From Lamellibrachia satsuma (Eukaryota > Annelida > Polychaeta > Sabellida > Siboglinidae), in contig BSQZ01000102.1 of NCBI GenBank assembly GCA_033239005.1, forward strand, positions 530,501 through 594,500: a stretch of 64,000 nt of DNA, in the 5' to 3' direction. The stretch's first letter is position 1. Each line of letters opens with the position of its first letter. Positions 14,001 through 28,578 of this stretch are shown here, one piece after another. The notes below the pieces were generated by a model. It was not told the origin of the DNA and made no database searches. It saw nothing but the letters and a program-made list of their open reading frames with translations. A program made the position numbers and the translations under genes.

Positions 14001-16478
14001 TGATACTATAAACCACAATACACTATTCCAAAAAAACTAATTGCTATGGTATCAGAGGGCACATACTTGGTTCAGGAGTTACCTAGAGCACAGGACACAA
14101 TATGCCACAATGTAATTTCAATTCACAAGACAGTGATGAGTTTTGTGCTGCAAGGCTCTATACTAGGGCCACTATTATTTATACTTTATATCAATGACCT
14201 TTGCAACACATCGACTGTAATGAATTTCACTCCTTTTGCAGATGATACCAGTATGTACCATTCACATCAAAAGTTAACTACACTCATAGATGAGGTTAAT
14301 AATGAAAATAAAAAAATAACGGTGGTTCGACACAAATAAACTTTCCCTAAATATAAAAAAATGGAACTACATTATATTCACGTGGGTAATTAAAAAGTAC
14401 AATATCCCATCTCAAGCAACTCAAATTAACTTCACTAAATTTCTTGGTGTGTATATAAACGAACACTTGAACAAACTGGCAACTAAACTTGCACAAAATA
14501 TTGGCATACTCTGCAAACTTAAACATTTCCTCCTCGCATACATCTTAAAAACGATTTACTGTTCTTTAGTACTGCCACATCTACAAAATTGTACTCTAAT
14601 ATGGGCTAATACATACTCTACAAAACTTATCAAGATCAGAATGCTGCAAAAATGAGAGTATGCAACCATGGTTGCATACAGGATTTTATGCTAGCAACAG
14701 CACGAGCAGGGCACGGAAGGGTCAATAGGTTAATCATGCTAATTTATGCTAATTTAGGGGTAGGCAAAGAAACCTGGATTACTGACTAAGCGCTCCCGTG
14801 ATACCTCTAAACCAATCACAGCACAGCAGTCATTCGAATGACGCAGTTTGAAATTAAGCTTTTTTATGTAATTAGCTTCACTCCGAATGTTCGATGCATG
14901 CAGAGTAGACCTGCTTTCTCGGTTTTAGCAATTTTTCGACCCACCCTCCCCACTTTCTCCTGCTTAAGGTTACATTAATGTGTTTAGTAGTGTTGTGGTT
15001 GGTAACATTTTGTACATTGACGGTGGAAGTGAAGTCACCACCTTCCCTATGACACTTTCCCAGTGGACTTATGGTTTTTTATTTGGCTATCTGCCTGTTC
15101 ACGTAGGGTTTTGGTGCGTAGTGGAAGATGACTTCCCTTCCATCCTCGATGTTGGGATGGTTTATTGATAATTGGCGTTGTAACCTTTTAGGTTACTAAA
15201 ATATATAGAGTAGGAATTTTGCAGCAGTAGTGTAGTCCAGTGCTGCAGGATATGCAAATAGGTATTGTGTCGAGTATTGTCGGTGTTGGGTTAATGTTTT
15301 AATGTGCTGGTGACGATGCCATGAATTGTCCTGTATTGTAGGAATATTACTACATGTACTGTATTGCTCTGGGAGCATTGTGTCCAGGCGGCTTTGTATG
15401 AGGCTCAACCACAGGCTTGGCATATGTTACAGGGTCCACATTTCATGCTCTTAATCGGAATAATAGGATCATTAACAACTCTGATTACCTTGATCACTCT
15501 GAATCGCTATTTAAACAGAACAATTTACTAAAAAACTGAAGATATTTACAGACTGCAAGTAGGTTTAATTATGTATTGTACAAGCATACTTATCAAGCAC
15601 TTCCAAACAGCATCTCGATGCTATTTCAAAGACACATGGAAATCCACAATTACAAAATACTAGGAAGAGCAATGATTACTTTATGCATGAAGCAAGGACA
15701 AACACATAGAAATTTGTAATTAAATACCCTGGGCCCTCATTCTGGAATTCCATACCAGAACACATACAACATTCTACAACAGAAAACCAATGTAAATACA
15801 AGTTGAAACAATGCCTGACCTTGATATACTGCAACATGCCCTAATTTCCCCCGTATACTTTTTTATTACTAATGAATATTCACTATATTGTACAATTATC
15901 ACTTTGTTAGATTGTTCTAGAGTATGCTGGATTATGACACATCGTTGTAATTTTTTATTTGTGTCACATCTAATATTATTAACATAATCTCCAATTTGTA
16001 GCATCATTCCAAGATATGATTACTATACCTAATTATAGGTGGTTCTTGTAATAAGCCCTTTGGGGTTTCCAGAGAATCTCCTGAGTTACCAAATTAAATT
16101 AATTATGACCATACAATATTGTAAATGAGTAACCAAATAAACTCAAGGTGATTGATTGATTGATTAAATTGAAACTCCCTAATTAATCGGACTGAAATCT
16201 GTAATATAAACTGACATGTAGCCTGAGCTTATCTCTGTAGATATTCGTAATAACATGCATGTCTGAGCAAAATGGCTTCCATTTTTATTTAACACAGATT
16301 AATAATAAGTATGGGATACTAAAATGAGGCATAAACCTAATGTTACATCACATGACAAAGTGTACTAACCATATGTACATTGATGTAAAAACAGAAAGGC
16401 GGGGGTACATTAATTCCCCCTACAATGAACAATGCTATACATAAAGTATGCAATTACCCATAACATACTCTGAATGAT

Positions 16479-16568
<90 letters not shown>

Positions 16569-19500
16569 TCCTCAGTCACTCCGCCAGTCACTCAACCAGT
16601 CGTTCATCCAGTCACTCACTCACTCACTCACTCACTCACACACACTCATGCAGAGAGGGAAGACCAGTGTTGCCCCACAAAGTAGTACAGTGTACTATTA
16701 TAACGTCCTTGTGAGCTCACACGAAAAACCTCGTGTACACAGCTCACAATTCAGCGAAGTGCCAATCTGGACAGGGAAAGGCATAAAAAACTGTAAAACA
16801 TTTGAATCTATGCATGTACACAATGTGACATATTAGAAAGAAAGAAAGCAGTTAGTGTAATATTAGGGAGGATCGGTGGGATTTCAAATTTTAGCTAAAT
16901 TTTTGTCATTAACTGGGTGAGTGCAGAGAAACAACTGGCCTGTGTCTCCACTATCCATTACAGCTCTCCCGCAAAAAGTCATCTCACTTTCGACCAATCA
17001 CCAGTCTGATAACAGCTCACGACCCCATTGGTCCTGCAAACCCGATCAGCACCTAGAGATTAACAGTCTTACGGCAGGGCATGCGTAGCTAATACGGGGG
17101 AGCGCCACTAATACTTGTCTGCACACCAGCCAGCCTAGCACTATTGGACACGGACCACAGGCATAATCTATCCGCCATTATATACATTTCCCTAGGAAAA
17201 ACTTAATTGTACAGTTTGGCTGTATTTGTGAGAGCAGAAATTGTGTGAATGATTGAGTGGAAGAAATGCAGGGGGGTATCATGCGTTGAAACAATTTGTG
17301 CGAAAAGGAGGTATGTCATTTTCACGAATTTCACACACCAGGTCTCTTAGTGGGTATGTTATGTGCTGTGAAAGTTTAAAAAAAAATTGTAGGATAAATT
17401 TTCAATGTAGGCTTATGAACGTTATAATGGTCGCCTATGGAAAAACTGCCTGTGGTCTGTACCCTATTGCAAAAAGTTATTTTGTCGTTTGAACAAAGTT
17501 GCATATCCAACGAACTAATGTCCAGTGATAAGTAGCAAATGTGAATCGAAAAGAATATAACACAAAAGTTGACCAGGCCTGATGAAAGACTGACTATTCG
17601 TCTTGTTTGTACAACTACACGGACAGTGGATGGGGTGACAGGACAAAAATCAATCAATCTTTTTTTTTAAACAAAACGTACATACAATATACATTATGTC
17701 CACAGTTACAAGAAAATAAAATAAAAATGTAAAAAAGTTTACAAAAGCGTATAAATTGCATGTATCCACTTCATGCGCAGTACAAAGGTGTTATAAACAT
17801 CACTGTATTCAATACTCTGAACAATGATGTTCGTAGACGCAGATATCCTGCACACTAGACTGTACATAATTTTTTTAATGTAGCATTACAAAAGTAAGTG
17901 CCAGAACTAAAAAACACGAGGCTTGCACTACACCTCGTAGATAGACTGTGCATAATCCTAAATGCAATTTTTAAAGGAAGCAACAGGCTTGAGTGGTTCA
18001 ACCCGGCTGATTCCGATTGTTTTCGAGGGTTTGGAGATTGCCGCACATTTGTAAGCTATCAACCCCTATGTTCACTGATATATAAACAAGAAATAAAACC
18101 AAATGAAGACCAAATATATTGATTGTTAAATTTTATTATGATTTAAATTTTAACAAATGTTCTTAAAATATATTTGGGCAGACAACTTTTCAGGGGGAAG
18201 ATAACTTTTGAAAGCTGTTGTTCCAGCAACTTTTTCAGATGAAGGTCACACTGCTGCTCTGCATAATTTTTCAAACACTTACTGGTGTTTCCTGCCTTTC
18301 CCATGCCTACTTTCCAAGTCAGTGTAAGAGACATCGAATGAACTCACTCCTGTGGTTTTATCACGATAATGGCTGCCAGAGGAATCTGATTTGTAGTGTA
18401 TCTGTTTTTTTGTGGTATGACCTTGAAAAACGAATATATCGGTGGATTAGTTCATATGTAAGTCCTACAAAGCTCTAAAACTGATTGTTTCATTCGTGGT
18501 CCTTCAGTGTGCTATACCTGGGTGGATGGTCACTTTTGAAAATACTGCTTTCGTAAGGCAGCGGATTCGTGAGACAGAAATGATGCTATTAATTTTCCAA
18601 CTCAGAAGAAATTGTGTCCAGAAAGGTATCATTCTTTTCTGAAGATACCTTACCCAAAATACCTATTCATAATAAAGTATATGTCACTAATCACCTTAAC
18701 TTTTGTAAGTATGGGTGTTCTTAATTGATTTGCAGGCAGAAGATCAATCACAACTGACTTTTATTTTTTTATTTTATAATTCATAATTGCTTCTTCATTA
18801 TATATTTGTAGTGTATATATGGAGGGTCACATGGAATTCAGTACTGATTATATGTCGATATTAAAAAAAAAGTCAGGCCTACTTTTTGGATTCGTGAGGC
18901 AGAAGGAAAACTTGACCAAAGGAAATAAAATCGGTGAAAAATCGCACTTAGGTTCAGTGTCTATGTTTTAGTACCATAAAAATCCTTGAACATTGAAGGT
19001 TCTATTATAATGACATTCGTATGGGTATGTGCATGCATTTCTTAGTGGTAGGTAATGTTTGGAAAAAAGAAAAACAAGGATAGCCAAAAAAGGCAAAATG
19101 GACCCTTTATTAAATCACACAGCCCATAATGTCTGGCACACCTATGGAAAATCATACATGGCTTGAAAGTGCTCCATCTGCTCTACACGTGCAACAATAT
19201 GGATAACCTCTAAACACCTATTACCATGAACAGGACCCTGTGTATTGTATATTTCTACCGCAGGAAGCCCAACGTCGAATACTACATCAGATGACGCATT
19301 AAGCAGTGACTCCGATGAGCATGAGGTAATCTAATTTGCTTTCATGACTTATTACAATTTATAAAATATTCCCACGAATGATATTACCAAATGCCCAAAA
19401 GGCAAATACGAATCCATGCCCAACAAAGTTGGCCACAGCATGCGTGCTAGTTACCGAATTTGTGTGTGCCAGTGATAGTCGGACAAACTAAAGGTTAGTG

Positions 19501-21438
19501 GAGCAAACACAGTAGTCAGGTACATCAGATTACCTTTGCTAATATCATTGACCTATCTGTAACCATTTTATTGAGCAAAAATGTTTCAGGGAATAAAGTG
19601 TGTCTGATGTATAGGTCACATTGAACTTACCCCCATATTTTAATGTGTACATGGGTAATTTAAGCGTAAATGTTAAAATAATTGCAATTATTACAAATGG
19701 GTTGTCTTTCATAATGAACCATATGATGTTTGCTGATGACATTCGTGTTTTTCACCTAGTGTTTCTAGGGTAAGTAAAACTCACTGATTGATGTGCCCAG
19801 AATAGCAATATGTTTGATATAACCTATAATGCCAACAAATCATATTGTGTGGTTGATGATAAACCACAAAGACAGGAAAAATATTCACACTGTGATTATC
19901 AATAACCATTTACTATATATATATATATATATATAAATATATAATTAATGTATCTTATTTTATGCAACAACATAATATTATATGCAACAATAACTGTGCT
20001 GATGATGATGATGTTGCCAGGCATATATAATATAAAACTAGAGGTGGTTTGAGAGGAATTACAGGTGCATATATCAAGTTAAATGATGTATAAATTTTCT
20101 TCTAATCACAACTATTGAGATTTAGTTACTCAACATTAGCGTTCATCAGGAACTACTGTGACGACCAGTTCTTCTGCTCACCAGTTGACATGGCAAGTAG
20201 TTGTGATTAGAAGAATATCGTTACTGCAATATTATCTGTCAACTTGACAAACAAGCTACGAATAATATAAAACAAATTAACTGTTCATGCCATCTAGAAC
20301 TGTCGGAAAATCTATGATTTCTGTGATTTATTTTTATACTGTTCTCTATTATATAAATCAAATTATTACTATTATTATCATTATTAAAAGTATTCTGACG
20401 ATTATTATAATCATTATCACTATCATTGTAACGTCATTGATCACAATGACAACTGTCTGGCCTTTGTCTCATTCGCTGAGTTTCATTGCAGAAATTCCTT
20501 CCGGGGAACCAGTATAAAAGTGTTCTGATGAAACAAACTTTTTATGTTTCAACCATACTGGTTTGACATAACCAAATAATGATTTGTATAATACTATTCA
20601 CCTGTCTCATGACAGACATTCAAGGTGGGGGAACAAGTTCTTGTCGAATCGGATGAGTTGACTGCCATTCGCCTACAAGAAAACCATGGGGGTTGGGTCA
20701 ACAAGATGGTACAGGTAGTGTCGCTTTTGTTTTCCTTTGTGCTTAGTAATAAGAATGATGTATCTGGGAGTGTTCTTAGATGGGGTTCAAATCCTGCTGT
20801 TGCCACTTTGAAGCTTGAACAATTTCATTGGTTCGTTGTTGCTCCAGTTCACTCAGGCTGTGGAGATCTGTATTAACGAACAGTTTTCCTGCAGTGATTG
20901 TGGCTGAATGTGTCCCAGAGAAGTTGAGTTGGTGTTGGAATGAACAGATGTGCCAAGGGTGAAACGTAGAGCATTTCCAACAGTCCCCAAGGACTGCATT
21001 CATTGCTGTGTAATTATGCACTCACATTAAAGTACGTAAGATGGATCTTTAACCAGAAAAAATAAGTCATGGGAACTACAACACCAGTATGTTTTAAAAT
21101 CACCTGTATCATTAGTGTAACATTAGTGCAAGCAAATTGTGTTGTTTTAATCATAATATTGGTCTCTGATTAGTACCTAGGCAAAACTGGCGTTATCAAG
21201 GTAAAGTTTGAAGACTTCGTCAAAGTGCAATTCTCCGATGGTCAAATGTGAGCATACATACATACATACATACATACATACATACATACATACATACATA
21301 CATACATACATACATACATACATACATACATACATACATACATACATACATACATACATACATACATACATACATACATACATACATACATACATACATA
21401 CATACATACATACATACATACATACATACATACATACA

Positions 21439-21474
<36 letters not shown>

Positions 21475-24400
21475 GTGACTGGAATTCCAGCGGGTAATAA
21501 TGTCATGATAATAATATTTTTTACGGTCACCCGACTTTGTTAGATATTTTATTAATTGTGTATGAAATGTTTCAACTGATGGATGTCAATATGCATGGAG
21601 AATTAATGTTCACTATTTTCAAATATATACACATAAAATATATACACGAAAATATTTTTAAAGATTTTATGAGATGGCGATAAACAAAGATGATCGAGAC
21701 AAGTTGAATGTTAGTTGAATGGTTTGCTTAAATATTTGTACTGGCTTACATTTAGATACAAGTTTACTATTACTATGTTCTGTGTACTGCATAATATAAT
21801 TCCACACATCATAAACAATAGCAATGAGATATATGGTGCTATCTTTTTATTATGTTCAAAATCATTCAATCAAAACCACATATTTTTATTCGTTCCCATT
21901 CCAAAGTTACAATTTTAAAAGGGTGAGGTGCTGAGTGACATCCGATTAATAAATGCTCATATGGATCTCGGCTAGAACTCGTGAAAGATCATGTGACCAG
22001 GAAATTCAATATTGTTTTGTGTTCAAATGATAACTAATTTACTCTTGCAGGTGGAGCTTCAACAAGGAACTTTTACGCCCAGCCGAAGACACCGAAGAAG
22101 AAGAAGAAGAAGAAGACAAAAGCAAACCTTTCAAGAGGTAGAATCTCAGGATAATGGCTGTTTTCTTTGATGAACACTGTTTATGCTAGTTTTTTGTGCC
22201 ATCCACTTTTCACTTAAATGTGTTATTTGATTACACCGTAATGTTCATGTTTCACATTGATGTGGACAGGTGTTCTCTCTCAGACTATGGTCGACTTGGA
22301 TGAAACAGATGAAGTTGAATACGTGATTTACTTAATAATTGTTAGATAAAATATTAGATGTGAAATTATTTCAGTTAGCTAAAAACAAGAACCTTAAGAG
22401 GGAAATTTGCCCCACCAACAGGGATAATCTCTGTATCAATACCTAACTCAACTGCACAACATTCTTTGGGAGAAGATAGTTTACCAAAAACAGATGTGTA
22501 TATAGCAAACAGTTTACTCAGTGACAGCCGTTAGCAACCAGCCAATAATCAGTAACAAAATGATTGTTTTTCTGTTCCTAGATGTGATATTGTTTCCATT
22601 GAGACAACAGAGGAAACAGTGAAGAAGCTTCAAAAGGGTCACGGTGGCTGGAGATCAGGCATGGATTCGGCAAGTCAATCTCTTTGATTTCCTCAGCTGT
22701 GGACTAGTATTTGAGAATTGTGTAAATGCTTCCATATGATTAAGTTTCAACAAAGAAGGTAATAAATTAATAGGTTAATTAATAGACAAACTAAGCTGCT
22801 GAAGATGTCGCTGCTGCAAATGGTTTCGTTTACATTGTGTAAATATTATATAAAATATGTTTGTTAAATAACATTGCCATCCAAAGCCATGCACTTTAAC
22901 TACTGTCTGAATAAGGAAATTAGTAGATTATCTACATTTCTATTCTGTGTTGCTAATGAAACACAGCTACAACAACAACCACTCAACCACCGAACCACCC
23001 ACCCACCCAACCACCCAACCACCAGGGTTCGAATCCCGTTGCTGCCGTTTCGAAGTTTGGACAATTTCATTCATCCCACGTTGCCTCGGTTCACTCAGCT
23101 GTATAAATGAGTATAGGTTGTAGACAGTGGTGAATATATGTGAATGAATAGTCTTCACGTTGTAATTCAACATAGCTGAATGCTTCCTAGAGAATTTTTA
23201 GTAGACTGGATACTGCACTATGTAAATACTTAAAAACTTACCTTTACAAAAAGTCATACAAGAAAACAGTAGAGCTGGTGGGTCTCGATTTCTCAATTCA
23301 CACCTGAGTCGCATTTTCACAAAACTTAAGTCTTGACATAAATCTCGAGCATATGGGAATTGGGCCTTTCTTAACTTGTCGGCCAAAAACTTTAAACTTG
23401 ATAATTCAATGCGAGACTTGAGATGTCAGCAAGGAATTAAAGAAAAAAGTCATGGGTTTTCGGCCTATGCACCTATAAGAGTTACTAAAACATAACCGTT
23501 CGCAACTACAATACAAAACATCACTCCAATGGTTTACTAGAAAAACCTTGTTGAACACGCATGTTCTTAATTTCATGGACCGCGCCGTACTGTTAGATAA
23601 CCCTACATCATGCATACATTTAGTCTGGTAATATTTGTTCAACTTGTAATCGCTTAAGGCACCGCGCGCTCCTCAAAAACCGATATTTTTCCAGATTTTA
23701 TTTTTTTTCTGGTCATTTTCATGTTTTGTCATATTGGTGTATTATTATTATCTAACTTTCGATCTGTGTGCTTTATACATATGAATATATTCATCAAATG
23801 AAATATAAACGAACATTTGTAGCATGCCCATTGTTTTAGAGTAATTATTTTACGCAATCGCAATCGAAAAATACGACGTTTTTCGAAGCCACATGCTCCG
23901 CCATCTTTGTAAACAACTCACATATCTGGTATCAATGCAGATCTTCACTTTCGCAGTGCATCGTGGTAGTACTGGTTCTGTAATATCTGTGGTAGATTTT
24001 GACCTAGAAGAGGACCCCCCTTTTGCTAGTCAGCGCAGCTACGGTTGGTCAATCTTGGCCACACCCCCAAGTGTGCCACGCTGATTGGTTATCAGGTGGC
24101 CTACTACGTCACAAAGGAATTTCTCCTGCCTTACGCCATTGCTGTTTTTCTACGCTTTGATGTGCTTTAGAGTAATTTACGTAACATGTCCAGAAGGCAG
24201 TTGAAATCTAAGCAGCAGTTCAATACAAAACCAAGGTCTCGACGCCGACAGTTGAGTTTTGCACATTCTATGATCGGCAAGCGGGCGAAAAGGGTGGTGA
24301 AGACGATGAGAATTCTGACGTGCCGATGTCCAGTGGCTGTGGCAGTGGCAGCACCAGTGTCAGTGATAGTATAGTTGAGTCTGAGGAGATTTCATTGTCA

Positions 24401-27400
24401 ACAGAACTGGGTGTAAGTATTAGTTATCATTGTTTGCATCACGTTATTCATAATTATCTGGCAAAATTTCGGGTTCAATATCTGGGACGCGAGAGGCCAC
24501 AAAAGGCGTGTAATCGTTTGTCTAGATTTTGCAGATAATCATGCCCATATATATGTATGTATAAATAAATAAAGGCATATATTTTATTATAGTTAGTGAC
24601 AGTATTTCCTATGTTTGTTGACTTGTGCTTGTGGACCATTGTCATATATTATAGCCATGGGCATGGCCTGACAAAAAACCTAAACCTGTTTTTTTATTGA
24701 TATCAATGATAATTGCCCAGCTTGTCTGCCCTATTTATTTGTTGACAATATTCAATATGAAGTTGAATATGCTTATTGTAAATATTGTGATGTACCTGAC
24801 TAATAATAAAATAATTGCAGGTAAACTGATGAGCTGGAATCCCTCGGCCATCAACTTCAACAGCAACAACCCCCATCTCGACAACTCCCATCTCAGCAAC
24901 CAAGCGAAAAAAAATTATCGGCGGTGTCTTCCTTTGCGCGAGAAAATGAGTGTTGCTGAACAATGCCGGCAACTCATCGAGACAGTGTTTGTGCATTGCT
25001 GCATGATGTCAACGCATGTGAAGGGACTCCTGTGTCTCGAGTGTAGTGCGCCTACACTGAAGATACGTGCCATCTATCATTGCCCCGGCCTCGTGTGTCT
25101 GTACGAGACATACTGTACAACTTGCAGGGTTGTGTTGAACTCTATGCTGTCGTCCGAATAATGAATATTATACACCACTAGCAAGAGCATGAAATGCAGC
25201 TCTCTGTGCAATATTGGTACTGCAGCTCTATTTTGTATGTTGGTGCGGTGGGATTGTGGAGTGACGATGGACGCATTTATGGTGTGGCTGTGTCTGAATT
25301 TTTTTCTCATGTTTTCAACCAATCAAATGATGAACATTATACACCATTAGAAAGAGCATGAACTGGAGAATCTCACTGTGAAATTTTAGTACTGTAGCTC
25401 TATTTTTTGCCTGTGAAATTTCGTATTGAAATGTCTACAAAATGTTTTACTCAAAAAAATGTTTTTGACCGACAAGACATCTCTCGTTTGATAGAACTCG
25501 GCTATTTGTCAACAGAATCATTTGAAATTTTCAGAATGTCATCCCAGTATAATGTGCAATATTGTGACAGTTTCTGATTTGAGATGCAACATATAGATTG
25601 CATAATATGACTTTTATGAAAAATTAGACTTCGATAAGTTACCAAGATTGAAAAAATCATATAAATTTTATTTGGAAACCCCCAAAAAACCAACTGTCAC
25701 AATTTGCATATGTATGTAGCCAATCAATGTGCCAAGTTAGAACAAATTTGGTCAAGCCATTGTCGAGATGTAGCAATCACGGTGAATCAGCTGAAATCCA
25801 AGGTGGATGCCACCCACACCACCACCTGGTGGTCAAAAAAATATGTAATAAATTTGTTTAAAAAAAAATTTATGTCATTAACATTGTCCTAAAATTTCAA
25901 TAAGCTGGGTTGAAAAATAAATAAAATAGTATCGACCAGAGCCCGTTGCGTTAACCTATGCAGCATATTTTCGCCTTTGTTTACTAAACTTGTTCAGACT
26001 TGCGTTGCATACAGTGGCCGTTCAATTTCAGTCGAAGTCACTTGATGCGTTTCACCGGAGTCGATTTTTTTAACTGCCAAGCTCTTATTGGTCGCCCAGT
26101 AAACATGTCGGCCTCAAATATAATTGAGACATGACCAGAATCTCCCACTTTTAGAACCAATTCTGAGAAAAACACTAGCATAATATTCTTGACTAGCTAC
26201 AAATGGTTCTTTTTTGTTAACTCTTAGGTGCATTGCCCCAAAACCATTACTTTGGTTTCGCTTTAAGGTAGGCGGCTACCTTTAAAAATTGGCTTTCAAT
26301 AGCAGTGTAGCTAATTTTGCTGCTGATATTGTTGTTACTAGGTCAAATATAGCACAGGAACCCCCAACTTTTTTGTCTTTTTGTAGAGGTAAATAATAAA
26401 CGAACATTTTGGCCAAGTTTTACTCCTTGGGGGTCAAATATTGAATATTGTCAAAATGTAGCTAAAATATGTTTTTACTATGACTTAATTGATATTCACA
26501 CTGTTATGTGTTAGGTTAAAAAATAGGTAACAATACAACTAATATTTCAGGTTCTTGGCTTGAGAGGCTATGTAGAGACAGTAGATGGTGATGACGACGT
26601 TTCTGTGAAGTGCATCAACCAATCCAAGTGAGTAGGTGACTGACATCAGGAAATACTTATTAAGTTGTGAAGCAATGTACGCAGATTTACAATGTCTCTC
26701 TTTGCATACCTTTATTTGTTGCTGAATATTACTTATGTAACTTAACCATTTCAGTACGACAGGCCGGAATTCCGGCATTGGCTACATTCACCATTTAAAT
26801 CGCTTTTACTCATAATTATCCACTAAGTGGAACCACTTGTTATATACAGTTGTCATGGCGAATTAATTAGCTATTCAGTAGCGGCAACTGTTGATTATCG
26901 CTCAATATCATTTACGGAGATTTTCGTGGTTTTTAATGATGGATTATCAAGATCTGCTATGGCCGCAATGGCAGATGGCATTACTTCAACTGATGATTTA
27001 CCGCCGTATATTTTTCAAAGGTTATTTGATAGGTTTAGCGACGAATCTTTGTCGGATGTTGACGATCGAAACAACGATGATGTTGGCGAACTTAGCGACC
27101 GAGCCGGAGGCGAAACGTGTACTGACAGCAGGAGTATTTTTGTTGGCTACTCGGACGTCAGTGCTGATGAAAGTGACGGTGTAAACGCTGAGGATGAGCT
27201 GCGCACTGTACTGTCAATGCTGGATGATGCGTAGTTTGATTTTTGTAAGAAGGAAAAGGTGTCTGTGAATCCGTCAACATACAAAGTTTGATTGGAATCA
27301 GTCCAGCATCTATAAAAATAAACACTTGTCATATTTGTATAAAATACAGATAAATAACTTGTTTTTTTACTTTCTTGTACTCCACAAAATGTACTTTATA

Positions 27401-28500
27401 TTGTATGTTATATCATAGTACACTCCTGTAGCATGATCAACATGAGTAGTTTACATTAAATATGTACATTGGTATACAACTGCGTTCAGCAACTGCAAAA
27501 ACGTTGAAATCGTGATGGCCATCTTGGATAGCTGGTTACTATGATGACGAAATGTAAAATAATATGGCTCATTTTACTCGCTGATTATCGTACTTTCAGA
27601 ATATATATATAATATTCCTATTCATAAAATGCATTTTTGTTGCTGAAATCTTGACTTGAAGTGATGCAGTAAATTTTCTTGCATATTCACTAGGAATTCA
27701 GTGGTCATAGCAGATCAGGGTTGTAGTACTGAAATGGTTAACACAGACTTGTAATTTGACATGCCAACACGAGAATTACAGGTTTCTGAGAATGTACATA
27801 TTGACTGGCGAATATTGCTTTGAAATATTGAATACAGAAATGTTATATAGAGCAACATATATTCAAAATACTCACAAAATGCAGTCATGCACATTCTGCA
27901 TAAGGTTACTAGTATCAAACGTCATCGGGGCACTGTCACAAGTCGCAACCGACTGCTCACTATGATAGCTGTGTACATCTTTAGTAACACCAGGGCAAGA
28001 AGTGAGGGCTGTATTAATCCATTCTTGGTCGATCAGCTAGTATTTCTTTCTTCCCAGCCTAGCGTTTATTTTGATATCCACTTCTTGTTGTGCTATGAAC
28101 TTCTAGTCCATTCTAGCATCCAGCAGTGGATAACATAAGATAAGCTGTTGTGTATCCATCACAAGTCCTAATGATAAAGGTGACAGTTTTGTGTTAGTTT
28201 TACCATTACCTATTCCGGTCTGGTTTGTTGCATATAGAAAGTCTGAGTTCATTTCACTTCATCAGTGGCATCAGTGGAAAGTGCTTCAGTGAGGGTTGCG
28301 GACGACAACTAGTTGTCCCGTGCTTCAATTTGTACGTGTACATTTGGAAACCACATTCGGTATGCTGGCAACTGAAGTGAAAACAATTTGTGGCAGCATG
28401 CACGCAGATTATCGAGATTGTTGATCGTTTACATACGTTAATACTGTCAATAATCAGCGTCCCATTGTGTGGATCATCATTTGGTTGTTTGGCAAGCACA

Positions 28501-28578
<78 letters not shown>

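Larger units (their letters stand above)
23520..26266 (+). mobile_element. Decayed DNA transposon-like repeat with TTAA ends
   Basis: TTAA occurs at 23654-23657 and 26263-26266. The right 230 bp (26030-26262) match 54980-55221, which also ends at TTAA. A block at 23520-23640 matches 54690-54790, so the repeat may extend left of the first TTAA. The terminal sequences are not convincing inverted repeats, so the boundaries are tentative. Inside are two exons of a probable transposon protein. Confidence 0.5.

Noticed and set aside
16474..16836. 120-codon frame starting with poly-(His-Thr)
   Set aside because: CA microsatellite read-through. The downstream part shows no family pattern.
21177..21543. 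Open frames of IHTY- and MYVC-type repeats on both strands
   Set aside because: They are translations of the CATA microsatellite, with no splice or family support.
23018..23116. Functional tRNA gene
   Set aside because: Only a B-box-like sequence is present. No A-box, acceptor stem or cloverleaf could be drawn. Better explained as a SINE.
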